Origin: Marinifilum breve
GTDB taxonomy: Bacteria > Bacteroidota > Bacteroidia > Bacteroidales > Marinifilaceae
DNA length: 64,000 nucleotides
Direction of reading: 5' to 3'
Assembly (NCBI RefSeq): GCF_003202155.1
Contig: NZ_QFLI01000001.1
Coordinates: forward strand, 186,001-250,000
The notes under the pieces were generated by a model that ran no database searches, was not told the DNA's origin, and was given only the letters and a program-made list of their open reading frames with translations. Made by a program: the position numbers and the translations under genes. This document shows, piece by piece, positions 53,518-62,133 of the stretch (within the stretch, counting starts at the first letter, position 1; each line of letters opens with the position of its first letter).

Positions 53518-55035
53518 ATGAAAAAGTTTGCAATTCTATCAATCTGTTTTCTTGTTTCAATAAGACTATTCGCGCAACAATTCAATTTTGTGGATTTTTC
53601 TCAAAATATATCGGCAGAAAACATTAAAAATGATGTTTATGAATTAGCATCGGAGAAAATGCAAGGCAGAGAAACAGCTACAGAAGGTCAAAAACTAGCT
53701 GCTATATACATTTACAAACAGTTCAAAAAGGCTGGATTAATTAGCTATCAAATGCAATCAGATAGTTTGAGTTACTTTCAAAATTTTTCTTTGTACAATA
53801 AAACATCGCCACAAATAAAGCTCTCAATTAATGGACATAAACTTAAAGCTTATGAAGATTTTATAATATCTGGATATTCCAATTTAAACAAAACAAACTT
53901 GGAATTAGAGTTCATAGGCATGGCACAAGACAGTGTTTATAAAAATAAAGATTTCTCAAAGAAAGCAGTGCTATTTTTAACTCCTAATTTATATGCCGGT
54001 CCTGTTAAGGCTATTGATATTATGAAGAAAACAAATGCAAAAATTGTTTTCTATTCAAATCCTAACAATCCGCATCAAATACATAGGATGATTCAAAATT
54101 ATAAGAAGATCTCGAGCAAGAGACTTACACTTGATCCGGACAAATTTTCATCTAAAATCCCTATTGACTCAATCAAGAACAAAGAGATGTACCACAACAT
54201 TAAGAGGATGCAAACCTCTTTTCAAGGACCAATTAGTGAAAAAATTGTGGCTAAAATTCTTAAAGTGAAAGTTAAAAATCTCAGAAAATTTATTGATGGC
54301 AATCCTCTCAAAATTAAGTCCAATCAAAAACTAAATATCGATATTCAATTAAAAAATGAGTACAATTCTAAATCCACCGAAAATGTTATTGCCTGTTTAC
54401 CTGGTACAGATAAGATGGATGAATACATTGTATTATCCGCTCATTACGATCATATTGGGATGAATGGACAAAAGATATATCTCGGCGCCAATGATAATGC
54501 CTCAGGAACAGCAGCTTTGATGGAGATTGCCCGAAATTTGAAAAAAGCCCTGGATGCTGGTTTACAACTAAAACGTAGTATTCTATTTGCCGCATTTACC
54601 GGAGAAGAAAAGGGATTATTGGGATCAAAATACTTTGTAGAGTCACAAACTTTTCCACACAGCAGCATCAAAAGCAATTTAAATATTGATATGCTAGGCA
54701 GACAGGATAATCGCCACAATGATACTAATTTTATATATCTACTTGGAACAAATGATTTAAATCCAAAGCTTAAAACAATTACTGATAGTCTTAACAACCT
54801 ATATCCGAAATTAGAATTGGATTATTCATACGATACCTCTGATAACTTCCTATATTCAGCATCTGATCAAGCATCATTTGTAAAAAGAAACATACCTGCA
54901 ATCTTTTATTTTAACGGATTACACAATGATTACCACAAAACCACCGATACTCCGGATAAAATAGATTATGAAGCCATAAAAAAGGTAAGTAGTTTAATTT
55001 TTCTTACTGCAATAGAATTGGCTAATCAAGAGTAA
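53518..55035 (+). CDS. secreted M28 family zinc peptidase
   Basis: 505 residues from MKKFAILSICFLVSIRLFAQ, a signal peptide. The catalytic domain (about 280-500) has the paired-zinc ligands: SAHYDHIGM (His), GANDNASGT (Asp), FTGEEKGLLGS (Glu pair), NIDMLGR (Asp) and YHKTTDTPDKIDY (His). A protease-associated-like beta region precedes it (about 60-200). M28 enzymes are aminopeptidases or carboxypeptidases of the envelope or exterior. The frame stays open to 53374, but that stretch has no protein-like pattern and the ATG at 53518 begins the signal peptide. Confidence 0.9.
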   Translation: MKKFAILSICFLVSIRLFAQQFNFVDFSQNISAENIKNDVYELASEKMQGRETATEGQKLAAIYIYKQFKKAGLISYQMQSDSLSYFQNFSLYNKTSPQIKLSINGHKLKAYEDFIISGYSNLNKTNLELEFIGMAQDSVYKNKDFSKKAVLFLTPNLYAGPVKAIDIMKKTNAKIVFYSNPNNPHQIHRMIQNYKKISSKRLTLDPDKFSSKIPIDSIKNKEMYHNIKRMQTSFQGPISEKIVAKILKVKVKNLRKFIDGNPLKIKSNQKLNIDIQLKNEYNSKSTENVIACLPGTDKMDEYIVLSAHYDHIGMNGQKIYLGANDNASGTAALMEIARNLKKALDAGLQLKRSILFAAFTGEEKGLLGSKYFVESQTFPHSSIKSNLNIDMLGRQDNRHNDTNFIYLLGTNDLNPKLKTITDSLNNLYPKLELDYSYDTSDNFLYSASDQASFVKRNIPAIFYFNGLHNDYHKTTDTPDKIDYEAIKKVSSLIFLTAIELANQE

Positions 55036-55169
55036 ATTAGAAGCATTTAAATCAAGTTATTAAAACTAATTTTTCAAAAAGATTATTAAAACTTAAACAA
55101 AAAGAAAACATAAATTCATTTTTTACGTAAGTTTGTAATGTTCATTGTGAATTCTATAAGCATACAATT

Positions 55170-55931
55170 ATGAATATCAAAAATTCCTGCCAATATTTTA
55201 GTATTGCGCTATTATTCATGGGAATAATATCTTGTTCGGAAAACGACAAACACACTGGTTTTATCGATCCGAATGAAGAATTATTAGTTGGTTTAAGTGA
55301 AGTTGAAGGCTACGATCATACTTACAATTACGATTTTAACATATTGAAAGAAAGAGAAAGTGTTGACTACTATATTCCTGTAAGTATTAGTCAAGCTTTA
55401 AACAGAATTCCTGCCGAAATGAGAAATAAAATCAATCTTGTTTCTCCTTCAGAATTGCCTTTTGAAGTTCATACTCAGAAAGCAAATATTGTTACCTCAT
55501 GGAATGACAAAAATCAACTCGTATTTCAAATTCAAATTTCATATCTGGAGAATGATGAAAGTTATGCGGCCAATTTTAAAGATTTCTTTACTATTTCAGT
55601 AACTCAACATCCAAACAATCCTTTTGATACAATGACTGAAGTGGAATTGGAAACTTTGAAAGAAGATCTGGAAAAAAGAAAATATCAGAACTTAAAATTA
55701 ACCGATACAGATACTTTATACTATTTGCCTAAATCGGATGATAATATGTGGCCCCGAATGTTTGACTATTACAAATATGTAGAAGCAGACAAAAGAATTT
55801 ATAAAGAATCGACAGGATCGTACCAATATTACGCTTGGTACAATGGTTTGATCTACAAAATAGGGTTTAATATGGATGTTAGTGCTGTAGATGCTGAAGC
55901 TTTGGTAAAAGAAATAATACTAGCCAGCTAG
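55170..55931 (+). CDS. lipoprotein of unknown function
   Basis: 253 residues. The N-terminus MNIKNSCQYFSIALLFMGIISC is a lipoprotein signal with Cys22 as the lipid site, followed by SENDK. The mature part is acidic, with DYYIPVSISQALNRIPAEMR, a beta-rich middle (VTSWNDKNQLVFQIQISYLE) and a C-terminal domain rich in Tyr (DNMWPRMFDYYKYVEAD, TGSYQYYAWYNGLIYKIGFN). No family is recognised. A bidirectional terminator follows. Confidence 0.7.
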   Translation: MNIKNSCQYFSIALLFMGIISCSENDKHTGFIDPNEELLVGLSEVEGYDHTYNYDFNILKERESVDYYIPVSISQALNRIPAEMRNKINLVSPSELPFEVHTQKANIVTSWNDKNQLVFQIQISYLENDESYAANFKDFFTISVTQHPNNPFDTMTEVELETLKEDLEKRKYQNLKLTDTDTLYYLPKSDDNMWPRMFDYYKYVEADKRIYKESTGSYQYYAWYNGLIYKIGFNMDVSAVDAEALVKEIILAS

Positions 55932-55956
55932 AAATATAATATTCCCAATGAATAAA

Positions 55957-55983
55957 AAAAGGACGGATAACCGTCCTTTTTTT
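55957..55983. terminator. shared terminator
   Basis: AAGGACGG and CCGTCCTT pair around ATAA, with A- and T-runs on either side; it lies between the lipoprotein gene and the convergent MOSC gene. Confidence 0.85.
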
Positions 55984-56608
55984 ATTTGCTTAAATCTTTC
56001 CTGCAACTAGCTGCTAATGCTTTATCTTCAATTGCCTTTTTTAAAAGTAATGGCTCTTTATCCGCCTGATAAAGCAATTGATATACATCACGAATTGACA
56101 AACTATTTTCGTTTCGTTCTTTCAATATCAGTTCATCACCTTTATTTATGGTTCCTTCACGTAAAACACGAATGTAAACACCAGGAAAACCCGCTGCAAT
56201 AAACTCTTTTACCATAGTATCACATGAAAATCGATAATTCAGTTTAAAACATGGCTGTCTTGGTTGAGTAACTTGCACCAAACATTCACCTATCTCATAC
56301 ACATCACCAATTTTAACCTCTCCTTCGTCCAATTCCGAAATGCTTAGATTTTCACCAAACATTCCGTAATCCCATTCCAAATTAGGAAATCTATTCTTCC
56401 AAAATTCGTAATGCTTTACAGAATACCAATAACACGCCTTGTCTACTCCTCCATGATACCTTCTGTCCATAACAGAATCATCTTGAACATCCTCTTTGCC
56501 CAAATAAATTCCTTCATCAACCGGAAATTTATACATGCCGGTATTCACTACCTTTCCATGATAATTGATTTCTACCGATGTTCCTTTATTAGTCGACACT
56601 ACTTTCAT
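55982..56608 (-). CDS. MOSC domain protein (YiiM-like)
   Basis: 208 residues. The MOSC fold has GIYLGKEDVQDDSVMDRRYH, GGVDKACYWYSVKHYEFW, YGMFGENLSISELDEGEVKI-type strands and the conserved Cys in VTQPRQPCFKL. MOSC domains bind the molybdenum cofactor and take part in sulfur or N-hydroxyl chemistry; YiiM-type proteins act in the reduction of N-hydroxylated bases. A helical tail (LSIRDVYQLLYQADKEPLLL) is the 3-alpha domain of that group. It starts five bases after the MORN-repeat gene on the minus strand and is probably in one operon with it. Confidence 0.85.
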   Translation of the reverse strand: MKVVSTNKGTSVEINYHGKVVNTGMYKFPVDEGIYLGKEDVQDDSVMDRRYHGGVDKACYWYSVKHYEFWKNRFPNLEWDYGMFGENLSISELDEGEVKIGDVYEIGECLVQVTQPRQPCFKLNYRFSCDTMVKEFIAAGFPGVYIRVLREGTINKGDELILKERNENSLSIRDVYQLLYQADKEPLLLKKAIEDKALAASCRKDLSK

Positions 56609-56613
56609 AGCAA

Positions 56614-57696
56614 CTATTTTTTTATAGATCTTAAAATATATACTACCTCTTTTTTTAGACTCTCATAATCTTCTTGTCTGATATCAAGAATCATTTCTAC
56701 ACCAATTCCCTTTTGAATTGTATGAAAAACTACAACTGTATGTTTCTTCTTTTTATCATCACTATAAGAACCTAAATACCCCATTGAATTCTCTAATGAG
56801 AATAGCTCTTGCTCTTTTGCAATTACCTTATGAACATCAACACTTAACCTTCTTCTTTTGAAGGATGAATAATTTAGTAGAGTATTCTCTTCTCCAATAT
56901 ATTCTAATGACAAAATACAAGATGGAACCACTCCACTTTTTAATGTTTCATCGTCACCGCTCCTGGAAAAAACAAAGTTCATCAACTTCCCTTCCTTAAA
57001 TTGATCTTCCAAACACCAATTTCCTTTTGGAAAACCGATATTGATATCCGGTCCTTCAATAAAAAAACTATTCCGATAGGTTTCTATTCCAATTACATCT
57101 CCATTTTCCGTCCAGTAAGTCCACTTTCCAAGTTTTTTACCATTTTTAAAACTTCCTTTCTGTGATAACCCGCCATTTGAATAATAATATGCAGCTGGAC
57201 CGTTTAAAGTATCATTTTTAAAGTTTACCGATAAACTAGCCTTACCATTCGGATAATATTCAAGGTATAATCCATTGGCAAGGTTATTTTGTGCGATAAA
57301 ATCACGCAATAATTTACCATCTTGTGCCCACAAACGAATATTTCCCTCCTGAATTCCTTTTTTATAAGAAAACTGTTTCTTCTTACTTCCATTGGGAAAA
57401 TATTCAACACATTTTCCATCCTCAATTGCTGAGTTCTGAAAACCTTCTTCATATAATCTTTCCCACTCAATAAATTCGACTTTGGGCAAATAATCCGTTT
57501 CAGATAGCAATGCACCTGAAATTGTATAGTCTTTAACCTGGTATTTGCCTCCTGAAATAGGGTAAATAACACTATAAAATTTGGCATTAGCTTTTTCTAT
57601 AGATAGCCAATTTTCATCGAAATAAACTGTTTTTTGTCCATAACCTATGGAGGAAAAAATAATCAAACTGAAGAGTAAAAGTAGATTTGGTTTCAT
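56614..57696 (-). CDS. secreted protein with MORN_2-type repeats
   Basis: 360 residues, signal peptide MKPNLLLLFSLIIFSSIGYG. The middle (about 95-215) has four or five MORN_2-type units: GKCVEYFPNGSKKKQFSYKKG, QEGNIRLWAQDGKLLRDF, ANGLYLEYYPNGKASLSVNF, NGPAAYYYSNGGLSQKGSFK and LGKWTYWTENGDVIGIE. Such repeats are common in Bacteroidota envelope proteins and in antitoxin-like proteins; a specific role cannot be given. The C-terminal third is beta-rich without a known domain. It stands between an esterase-like gene and the MOSC gene, all on the minus strand. Confidence 0.78.
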   Translation of the reverse strand: MKPNLLLLFSLIIFSSIGYGQKTVYFDENWLSIEKANAKFYSVIYPISGGKYQVKDYTISGALLSETDYLPKVEFIEWERLYEEGFQNSAIEDGKCVEYFPNGSKKKQFSYKKGIQEGNIRLWAQDGKLLRDFIAQNNLANGLYLEYYPNGKASLSVNFKNDTLNGPAAYYYSNGGLSQKGSFKNGKKLGKWTYWTENGDVIGIETYRNSFFIEGPDINIGFPKGNWCLEDQFKEGKLMNFVFSRSGDDETLKSGVVPSCILSLEYIGEENTLLNYSSFKRRRLSVDVHKVIAKEQELFSLENSMGYLGSYSDDKKKKHTVVVFHTIQKGIGVEMILDIRQEDYESLKKEVVYILRSIKK

Positions 57697-57739
57697 AGTA
57701 ATGTGTTTTGGGTGAATGCAGCAATATTCATTCCTAAAG

Positions 57740-58564
57740 TTACTTCTTTAAAAGTTTTCTGGCATTCTCATGAAATTTTAAATGTCGCAAACCATTAATC
57801 AATCCTTCTTCGGTAAAATAATGCCAAAAGTAATCGAACCGATGCTCTACTCCATGTAGAACTTCAAATTCATGATTCAATTCCAAATCGTTCAAATGAT
57901 TATGCAAATCGTATATACATCTACGATTCTTTGTCAGCACAAAACTATCTTCTGTACCAATTTCCAATCTCAATGGAATCTGTAATTTCTTAAGTGCTTC
58001 CAAATTTTGAGATGCTAGTTTTTTATTTGATGGCAATGTATAATCACTAACATATCCCATTCCTGCAACCGAAGCAAACTTTCCAGGGTACTTCAAGTAA
58101 TAATGAATGGCTCCTGCTGCCCCACGCGAATGTCCTTCTATTGAAATATCGTTACTTTCAACTCCAGCATTAAAGTTATTCTGACAATATTGCACAAACT
58201 CTCCCAGACCATCTCCCGCAATTAAACTTTCATTCTCTGGGGTAAACCATTGTACATTTTCTCTATCATTATCACCACGAATTCCAGCAATAACAACAGG
58301 TTCAATTTCACCATCCAGTATCCATTTGTTAAGCTGTTCTTCTTTTACGTATTTATTAAAAGTTGTCTCATCCCCACCTTGTCCATGCATAAAAAGTACC
58401 AATGGATAATTTCTATCTGTAGAAAAATTGGGTGGCAAATAAACAAAGTATGGAACCCAGGAACGTGAACTGCTATTGAAAACAAAAAAGCTTATTTTTC
58501 CATCTTCATAAGATGAATTTTTTATTTGATTATAGCCTTCAAAACAATATTTAGAGGTATTCAT
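57740..58564 (-). CDS. alpha/beta hydrolase, esterase-like
   Basis: 274 residues. The fold shows the oxyanion strand YPLVLFMHGQGGDETTF, the nucleophile elbow IEGHSRGAAGAIHY with the central Ser, an acidic candidate in LRLEIGTEDSFVL and the catalytic His in GVEHRFDYFW. The pattern is close to the esterase/Fes-like group that hydrolyses feruloyl or siderophore esters, but the substrate is not known. No clear signal peptide is seen, so the enzyme is probably cytosolic. It is the first gene of the minus-strand run esterase, MORN, MOSC; the next start is 43 bases on. Confidence 0.8.
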   Translation of the reverse strand: MNTSKYCFEGYNQIKNSSYEDGKISFFVFNSSSRSWVPYFVYLPPNFSTDRNYPLVLFMHGQGGDETTFNKYVKEEQLNKWILDGEIEPVVIAGIRGDNDRENVQWFTPENESLIAGDGLGEFVQYCQNNFNAGVESNDISIEGHSRGAAGAIHYYLKYPGKFASVAGMGYVSDYTLPSNKKLASQNLEALKKLQIPLRLEIGTEDSFVLTKNRRCIYDLHNHLNDLELNHEFEVLHGVEHRFDYFWHYFTEEGLINGLRHLKFHENARKLLKK

Positions 58565-58868
58565 CTTCAGTATATTATCTTTCTTTTAAAATGTACATTA
58601 AATGCAAGTTATTATCAGAATAATGTTGTAACTTCTACAAAACTAAAAATTATCACTCAATAAAAAATATTTCCAAGCACATGAACTCTCTAAATTTTGG
58701 TTTTGTCTGAAACACTGCATATTTAAATGGTTTCAGTTCCTCAATATTAATTCTCTCTATATAGGCATAAAAATTACTGATTAATATAATTTGTGCGTTA
58801 TTCAAATCAATTCTACATTTGTATCGTTACAAAAACAAAAGAAAAATAAACTTTAAAATAAATCTAAG
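58565..58868. other. intergenic region before the peroxiredoxin gene
   Basis: About 300 bases, AT-rich, shared by two divergent genes. It holds the peroxiredoxin promoter (58790-58821). No further structure is seen. Confidence 0.5.
58790..58821 (+). promoter_or_regulatory. peroxiredoxin promoter
   Basis: TTTG (58790-58793), a 20-base spacer and TACATTTG (58814-58821): an exact match to the Bacteroidota -33/-7 consensus, with a predicted leader of about 40 bases. Confidence 0.8.
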
Positions 58869-59501
58869 ATGCAAACTTTAATCGGAAAAAAAGCTCCATC
58901 ATTTCAGGCTAGCGCTGTAGTAAACGGAAATCAAATTGTTGAAGGATTTTCTTTAGATCAATTTGTAGGAAAACAAGAAGTCGTATTCTTCTTCTACCCT
59001 CTTGATTTTACTTTTGTTTGTCCAACTGAGTTAATCGCTTTCCAGGACAAATTGACTGAATTTGAAAAAAGAAATGTAGCAGTAGTAGGTTGTTCTGTTG
59101 ATTCAGAATTCTCTCACTTTGCTTGGTTAAATACTCCAAGAAACAAAGGTGGTATCGAAGGTGTAACTTACCCACTTGTTGCTGACTTATCTAAAACAAT
59201 TTCAGAAAACTTTGGTGTATTGGCTTCTGAGTATGACTACGATACTGAAGGAAATGCAGTTTCAACTGGTGCTCCTGTTGCTTACCGTGGATTATTCCTT
59301 ATTGACAAGCAAGGTGTTGTTCGCCATTCTGTAATTAACGACCTTCCTTTGGGACGTAACGTTGATGAAGCAATCCGTATGGTAGATGCACTACACCACT
59401 TCGAGGAAAATGGTGAAGTTTGTCCAGCAAACTGGAGCAGAGGTGAAGAAGCTATGCAAGCTACTGCTGAAGGTGTTGCAGAATACTTAAGCAAGAACTA
59501 A
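58869..59501 (+). CDS. 2-Cys peroxiredoxin (AhpC/Prx1 type)
   Basis: 210 residues. The peroxidatic Cys is C51 in FYPLDFTFVCPTELIAF and the resolving Cys is C185 in GEVCPANW, the pair needed for typical 2-Cys peroxidases. It reduces hydrogen peroxide and organic peroxides, drawing electrons from thioredoxin or AhpF; no ahpF is nearby. The GG(L/I)G-type loop and the C-terminal helix are present in outline. It has a strong promoter and a superoxide reductase gene 64 bases downstream, so the two probably act as one detoxification chain. Confidence 0.94.
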   Translation: MQTLIGKKAPSFQASAVVNGNQIVEGFSLDQFVGKQEVVFFFYPLDFTFVCPTELIAFQDKLTEFEKRNVAVVGCSVDSEFSHFAWLNTPRNKGGIEGVTYPLVADLSKTISENFGVLASEYDYDTEGNAVSTGAPVAYRGLFLIDKQGVVRHSVINDLPLGRNVDEAIRMVDALHHFEENGEVCPANWSRGEEAMQATAEGVAEYLSKN

Positions 59502-59565
59502 GAATAAGAAACAAAATTAATCTCTAATACCACTTAGGTGGTTAAAAATCAAAAATAACAAGATC

Positions 59566-59946
59566 ATGAAAATTAACACATATCAAGATATCACTACTAT
59601 CGAAGGAGAAGCAAAAAAAGATTACATCGATAGACACTCAGCTTTCATTCACTGTGATGAATCAGCAAAGAAAGGTGAAAAATTCAAAGTAAAAGTGAAA
59701 ATTGGTGATGCTTATGCACATCCAGATGATTTTGATCACTATGTAGCATGGGTTCAATTATGGGATGGTGAGAAAATGTTAACTCAAGCTAACTTCTCTT
59801 CAGGAGTACTTGGTGGCGAAGCAAACCAAACCGAAGTTGATTTTTACGTAGTTCCTTCTCGTAAAATGAAATTAACTGCTACAGCATTCTGTACTAAGCA
59901 CGGATTGTGGCACTCAGATGAGAAACTAGTTGAAGTTTCAGAATAA
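59566..59946 (+). CDS. superoxide reductase (neelaredoxin/desulfoferrodoxin C-terminal type)
   Basis: 126 residues, the iron-binding domain alone. The likely iron ligands are H24 (DRHSAFI), H52 (YAHPDDFDHYV), H58, C109 and H112 (AFCTKHGLW), the His4-Cys set of superoxide reductases. The usual Lys before the first His is Arg here (DRH). The N-terminal desulforedoxin domain is missing, so it is the one-iron type. It reduces superoxide to hydrogen peroxide, which the peroxiredoxin encoded just upstream can then remove. A shared terminator follows. Confidence 0.9.
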   Translation: MKINTYQDITTIEGEAKKDYIDRHSAFIHCDESAKKGEKFKVKVKIGDAYAHPDDFDHYVAWVQLWDGEKMLTQANFSSGVLGGEANQTEVDFYVVPSRKMKLTATAFCTKHGLWHSDEKLVEVSE

Positions 59947-59964
59947 CAATTTCATAGATTTGTA

Positions 59965-60000
59965 AAAAAGGGAAACCGTTTGGTTTCCCTTTTCTTTTTT
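59965..60000. terminator. shared terminator of superoxide reductase and S9 peptidase genes
   Basis: AAAGGGAAACC and GGTTTCCCTTT pair around GTTT, flanked by A- and T-runs, so it can stop transcription from both sides. Confidence 0.85.
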
Positions 60001-61918
60001 ATTCTTTTTGATCTTTCTTCTCTTTTAAATATTTATCCAAGAATGTCACAATTTGTCCATATCCCTTGATTTCATTTTCCTTTTTACGGAAACCATGACC
60101 TTCATCCGGGAAAACGATATATTCTACAGGAACATTATTTTTCTTAACAGCTTCAACAATTTCGTCCGATTCAACCTGTAGAACACGAACATCATTTGCT
60201 CCCTGAAGTACCATTAAGGGTTTAGTTACCTTATCAGCGAAAAACAATGGAGATTTATTATATAATGCTACAGAATCCTGAGTTGTAGGATCACCCATTT
60301 CAGCATATAAAGCTTTTCTAAACGACTCCCAATACGGAGGAATAGATTTTAGAGTTCTCAACCAGTTGGTTACTCCAAAAATATTTACACCCGCTTTAAA
60401 CTCATCTGGTGTATAAGTAAGTGCAGCCATAGTCATATATCCACCATACGATCCTCCAATAATACCAATCTTATCAGGATCAACAACGCCAGTGTTAATT
60501 AAGAATTTCTTTCCCCAGATACAATCTTTCAAATCCACATCGCCATGCTTTTTATCGTCCATAGCAAAGAATTTCTTACCATAACCGCTACTTCCTCGGT
60601 TGTTTACAGCCAAAACTGCATAACCTTGGTTCACCATATATTGAATTAGTGAGAAGTAACCAACACGCGATTGTCCACCCGGACCACCATGTACCCAAAC
60701 CAAAGCAGGTACTTTGTTATCGGCGCTTGCCACTTTTGGTTGATAATAAATGGCAGGAATTGGAAGACCATCAAACGATTCGTAACGAACCACTTCAGCT
60801 TCAACAAGATTTGCTGGATCAATTTCAGGGTTTAATGTATTGGTAAGCTGTTTGGCTTCTTTGTCACCCATATCAAAAACATAGATATTATTTGGAGATA
60901 CTGATGTTCCCACAACCAATCTTCCTCTTTGTTCGTCTTTAGTTAAGCTAATCGATTTAATATCTGCACCAGGAATTTTAGGCAATTGAACTTCTTTTCC
61001 TGTTGCAATCTCAACCACTTTGATATTGGTTTTTCCATCCTCGTTGATACCAATAATTCTAAAGGTTTCATTATAACTGTGATATGCATACCAAACATCC
61101 CAATTGGTTTTATAAACCAAACTTTTCTCTCCTGTTTCAATATCATACTTGTTCAGGTAAACAAAATCAGAATCTTCATTACACAGGTAATACAAGTACT
61201 TGTTATCTAAACTGAAGAATTGCGGATTATAGGTCGCATCACCAAAATGCTCCGAGATGTGTGTACGCTTGCCTGTTCTTCTATCATACAAATACATCTC
61301 ATTATTTGTAGTAGTCAGACTTTGTGTTAATGCCAGGTATCTGTTATTCTTACTCTTCGCTTCAACATCAAATCCATCATTGTTGGTGTAAATTAGTTTA
61401 TGATTTGGTTTGCCTTTAAGAATAGATTCAACACTTACCTGGTACAAATCCATAAACTTAGGATTACGTTTGTTCGATTGAAAAAAGAAAGATTTTTCAT
61501 CACGATCCCATCCCCAGAAACTTGCTTTTGCATTTTCGAATGGAGTTAGATCAGTAATATTCCCCTCTTCATCTCTCATGTAAATGTGATTGTTTTCATT
61601 TCCACCCTGATCTGCCGAGAACAAAACCTTATCGCTATTTGGGAAATAGGAAATGGCAAAATAGGACTCTTTTGTGGAGGAAGTTAATTGTTTCTGAGCT
61701 GAACCATCAACAGGTATCTCGAACAGGTTATAAATACCTGTTTCGTTACTGCTTACCAATAACTTCGATTTATCAGAAGAAAATGACCCTCCGCTTACAC
61801 TAATGTTCTTGTAGAATTGCTCGATACTGTACGATGGTACCGTAATCTTTTCTTTTGCTGGCTCACAAGACACAAGAGCAACAACAAAAATAAATAAAAT
61901 CAGATAATTACGTTTCAT
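59999..61918 (-). CDS. S9 family prolyl oligopeptidase-type peptidase, lipoprotein
   Basis: 639 residues. MKRNYLILFIFVVALVSC is a lipoprotein signal with Cys18. A seven-bladed propeller (about 35-370; IPVDGSAQKQLTSSTKESYF, LYYLCNEDSDFVYLNKYD) covers the catalytic domain (about 390-635): GGPGGQSRVGYF, the nucleophile in GIIGGSYGGYMTM, the Asp in LQGANDVRV and the His in FPDEGHGFRKKENE. S9C-type enzymes cleave small peptides after proline or other residues. It would be anchored in the envelope. It is a single gene convergent with the superoxide reductase gene. Confidence 0.92.
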   Translation of the reverse strand: MKRNYLILFIFVVALVSCEPAKEKITVPSYSIEQFYKNISVSGGSFSSDKSKLLVSSNETGIYNLFEIPVDGSAQKQLTSSTKESYFAISYFPNSDKVLFSADQGGNENNHIYMRDEEGNITDLTPFENAKASFWGWDRDEKSFFFQSNKRNPKFMDLYQVSVESILKGKPNHKLIYTNNDGFDVEAKSKNNRYLALTQSLTTTNNEMYLYDRRTGKRTHISEHFGDATYNPQFFSLDNKYLYYLCNEDSDFVYLNKYDIETGEKSLVYKTNWDVWYAYHSYNETFRIIGINEDGKTNIKVVEIATGKEVQLPKIPGADIKSISLTKDEQRGRLVVGTSVSPNNIYVFDMGDKEAKQLTNTLNPEIDPANLVEAEVVRYESFDGLPIPAIYYQPKVASADNKVPALVWVHGGPGGQSRVGYFSLIQYMVNQGYAVLAVNNRGSSGYGKKFFAMDDKKHGDVDLKDCIWGKKFLINTGVVDPDKIGIIGGSYGGYMTMAALTYTPDEFKAGVNIFGVTNWLRTLKSIPPYWESFRKALYAEMGDPTTQDSVALYNKSPLFFADKVTKPLMVLQGANDVRVLQVESDEIVEAVKKNNVPVEYIVFPDEGHGFRKKENEIKGYGQIVTFLDKYLKEKKDQKE

Positions 61919-62087
61919 ATTTTTAAAATGAAGGTTAGAAATACTTTTAGAATTAAGTATTGAGAGTGGTGTCGGATATAAATTTATAACATTGTTTCGG
62001 CTTTACAAAATATTTATATGTGGTTCAAATCATTTAATTCTGCATAAGAATTAGCTTTTGCAATCAATCAATTCAATTCAAAAGCTC

Positions 62088-62095
62088 TATATTTG
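62088..62095 (+). promoter_or_regulatory. -7 box of the phosphofructokinase gene
   Basis: TATATTTG, an exact TAnnTTTG match about 40 bases before the ATG at 62134. The nearest TTTTG lies 27 bases upstream, too far for a standard -33. Confidence 0.45.
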
Positions 62096-62133
62096 CCCAA
62101 TCTTTTTAAAAATGATATTTGAGACTAAATAGT

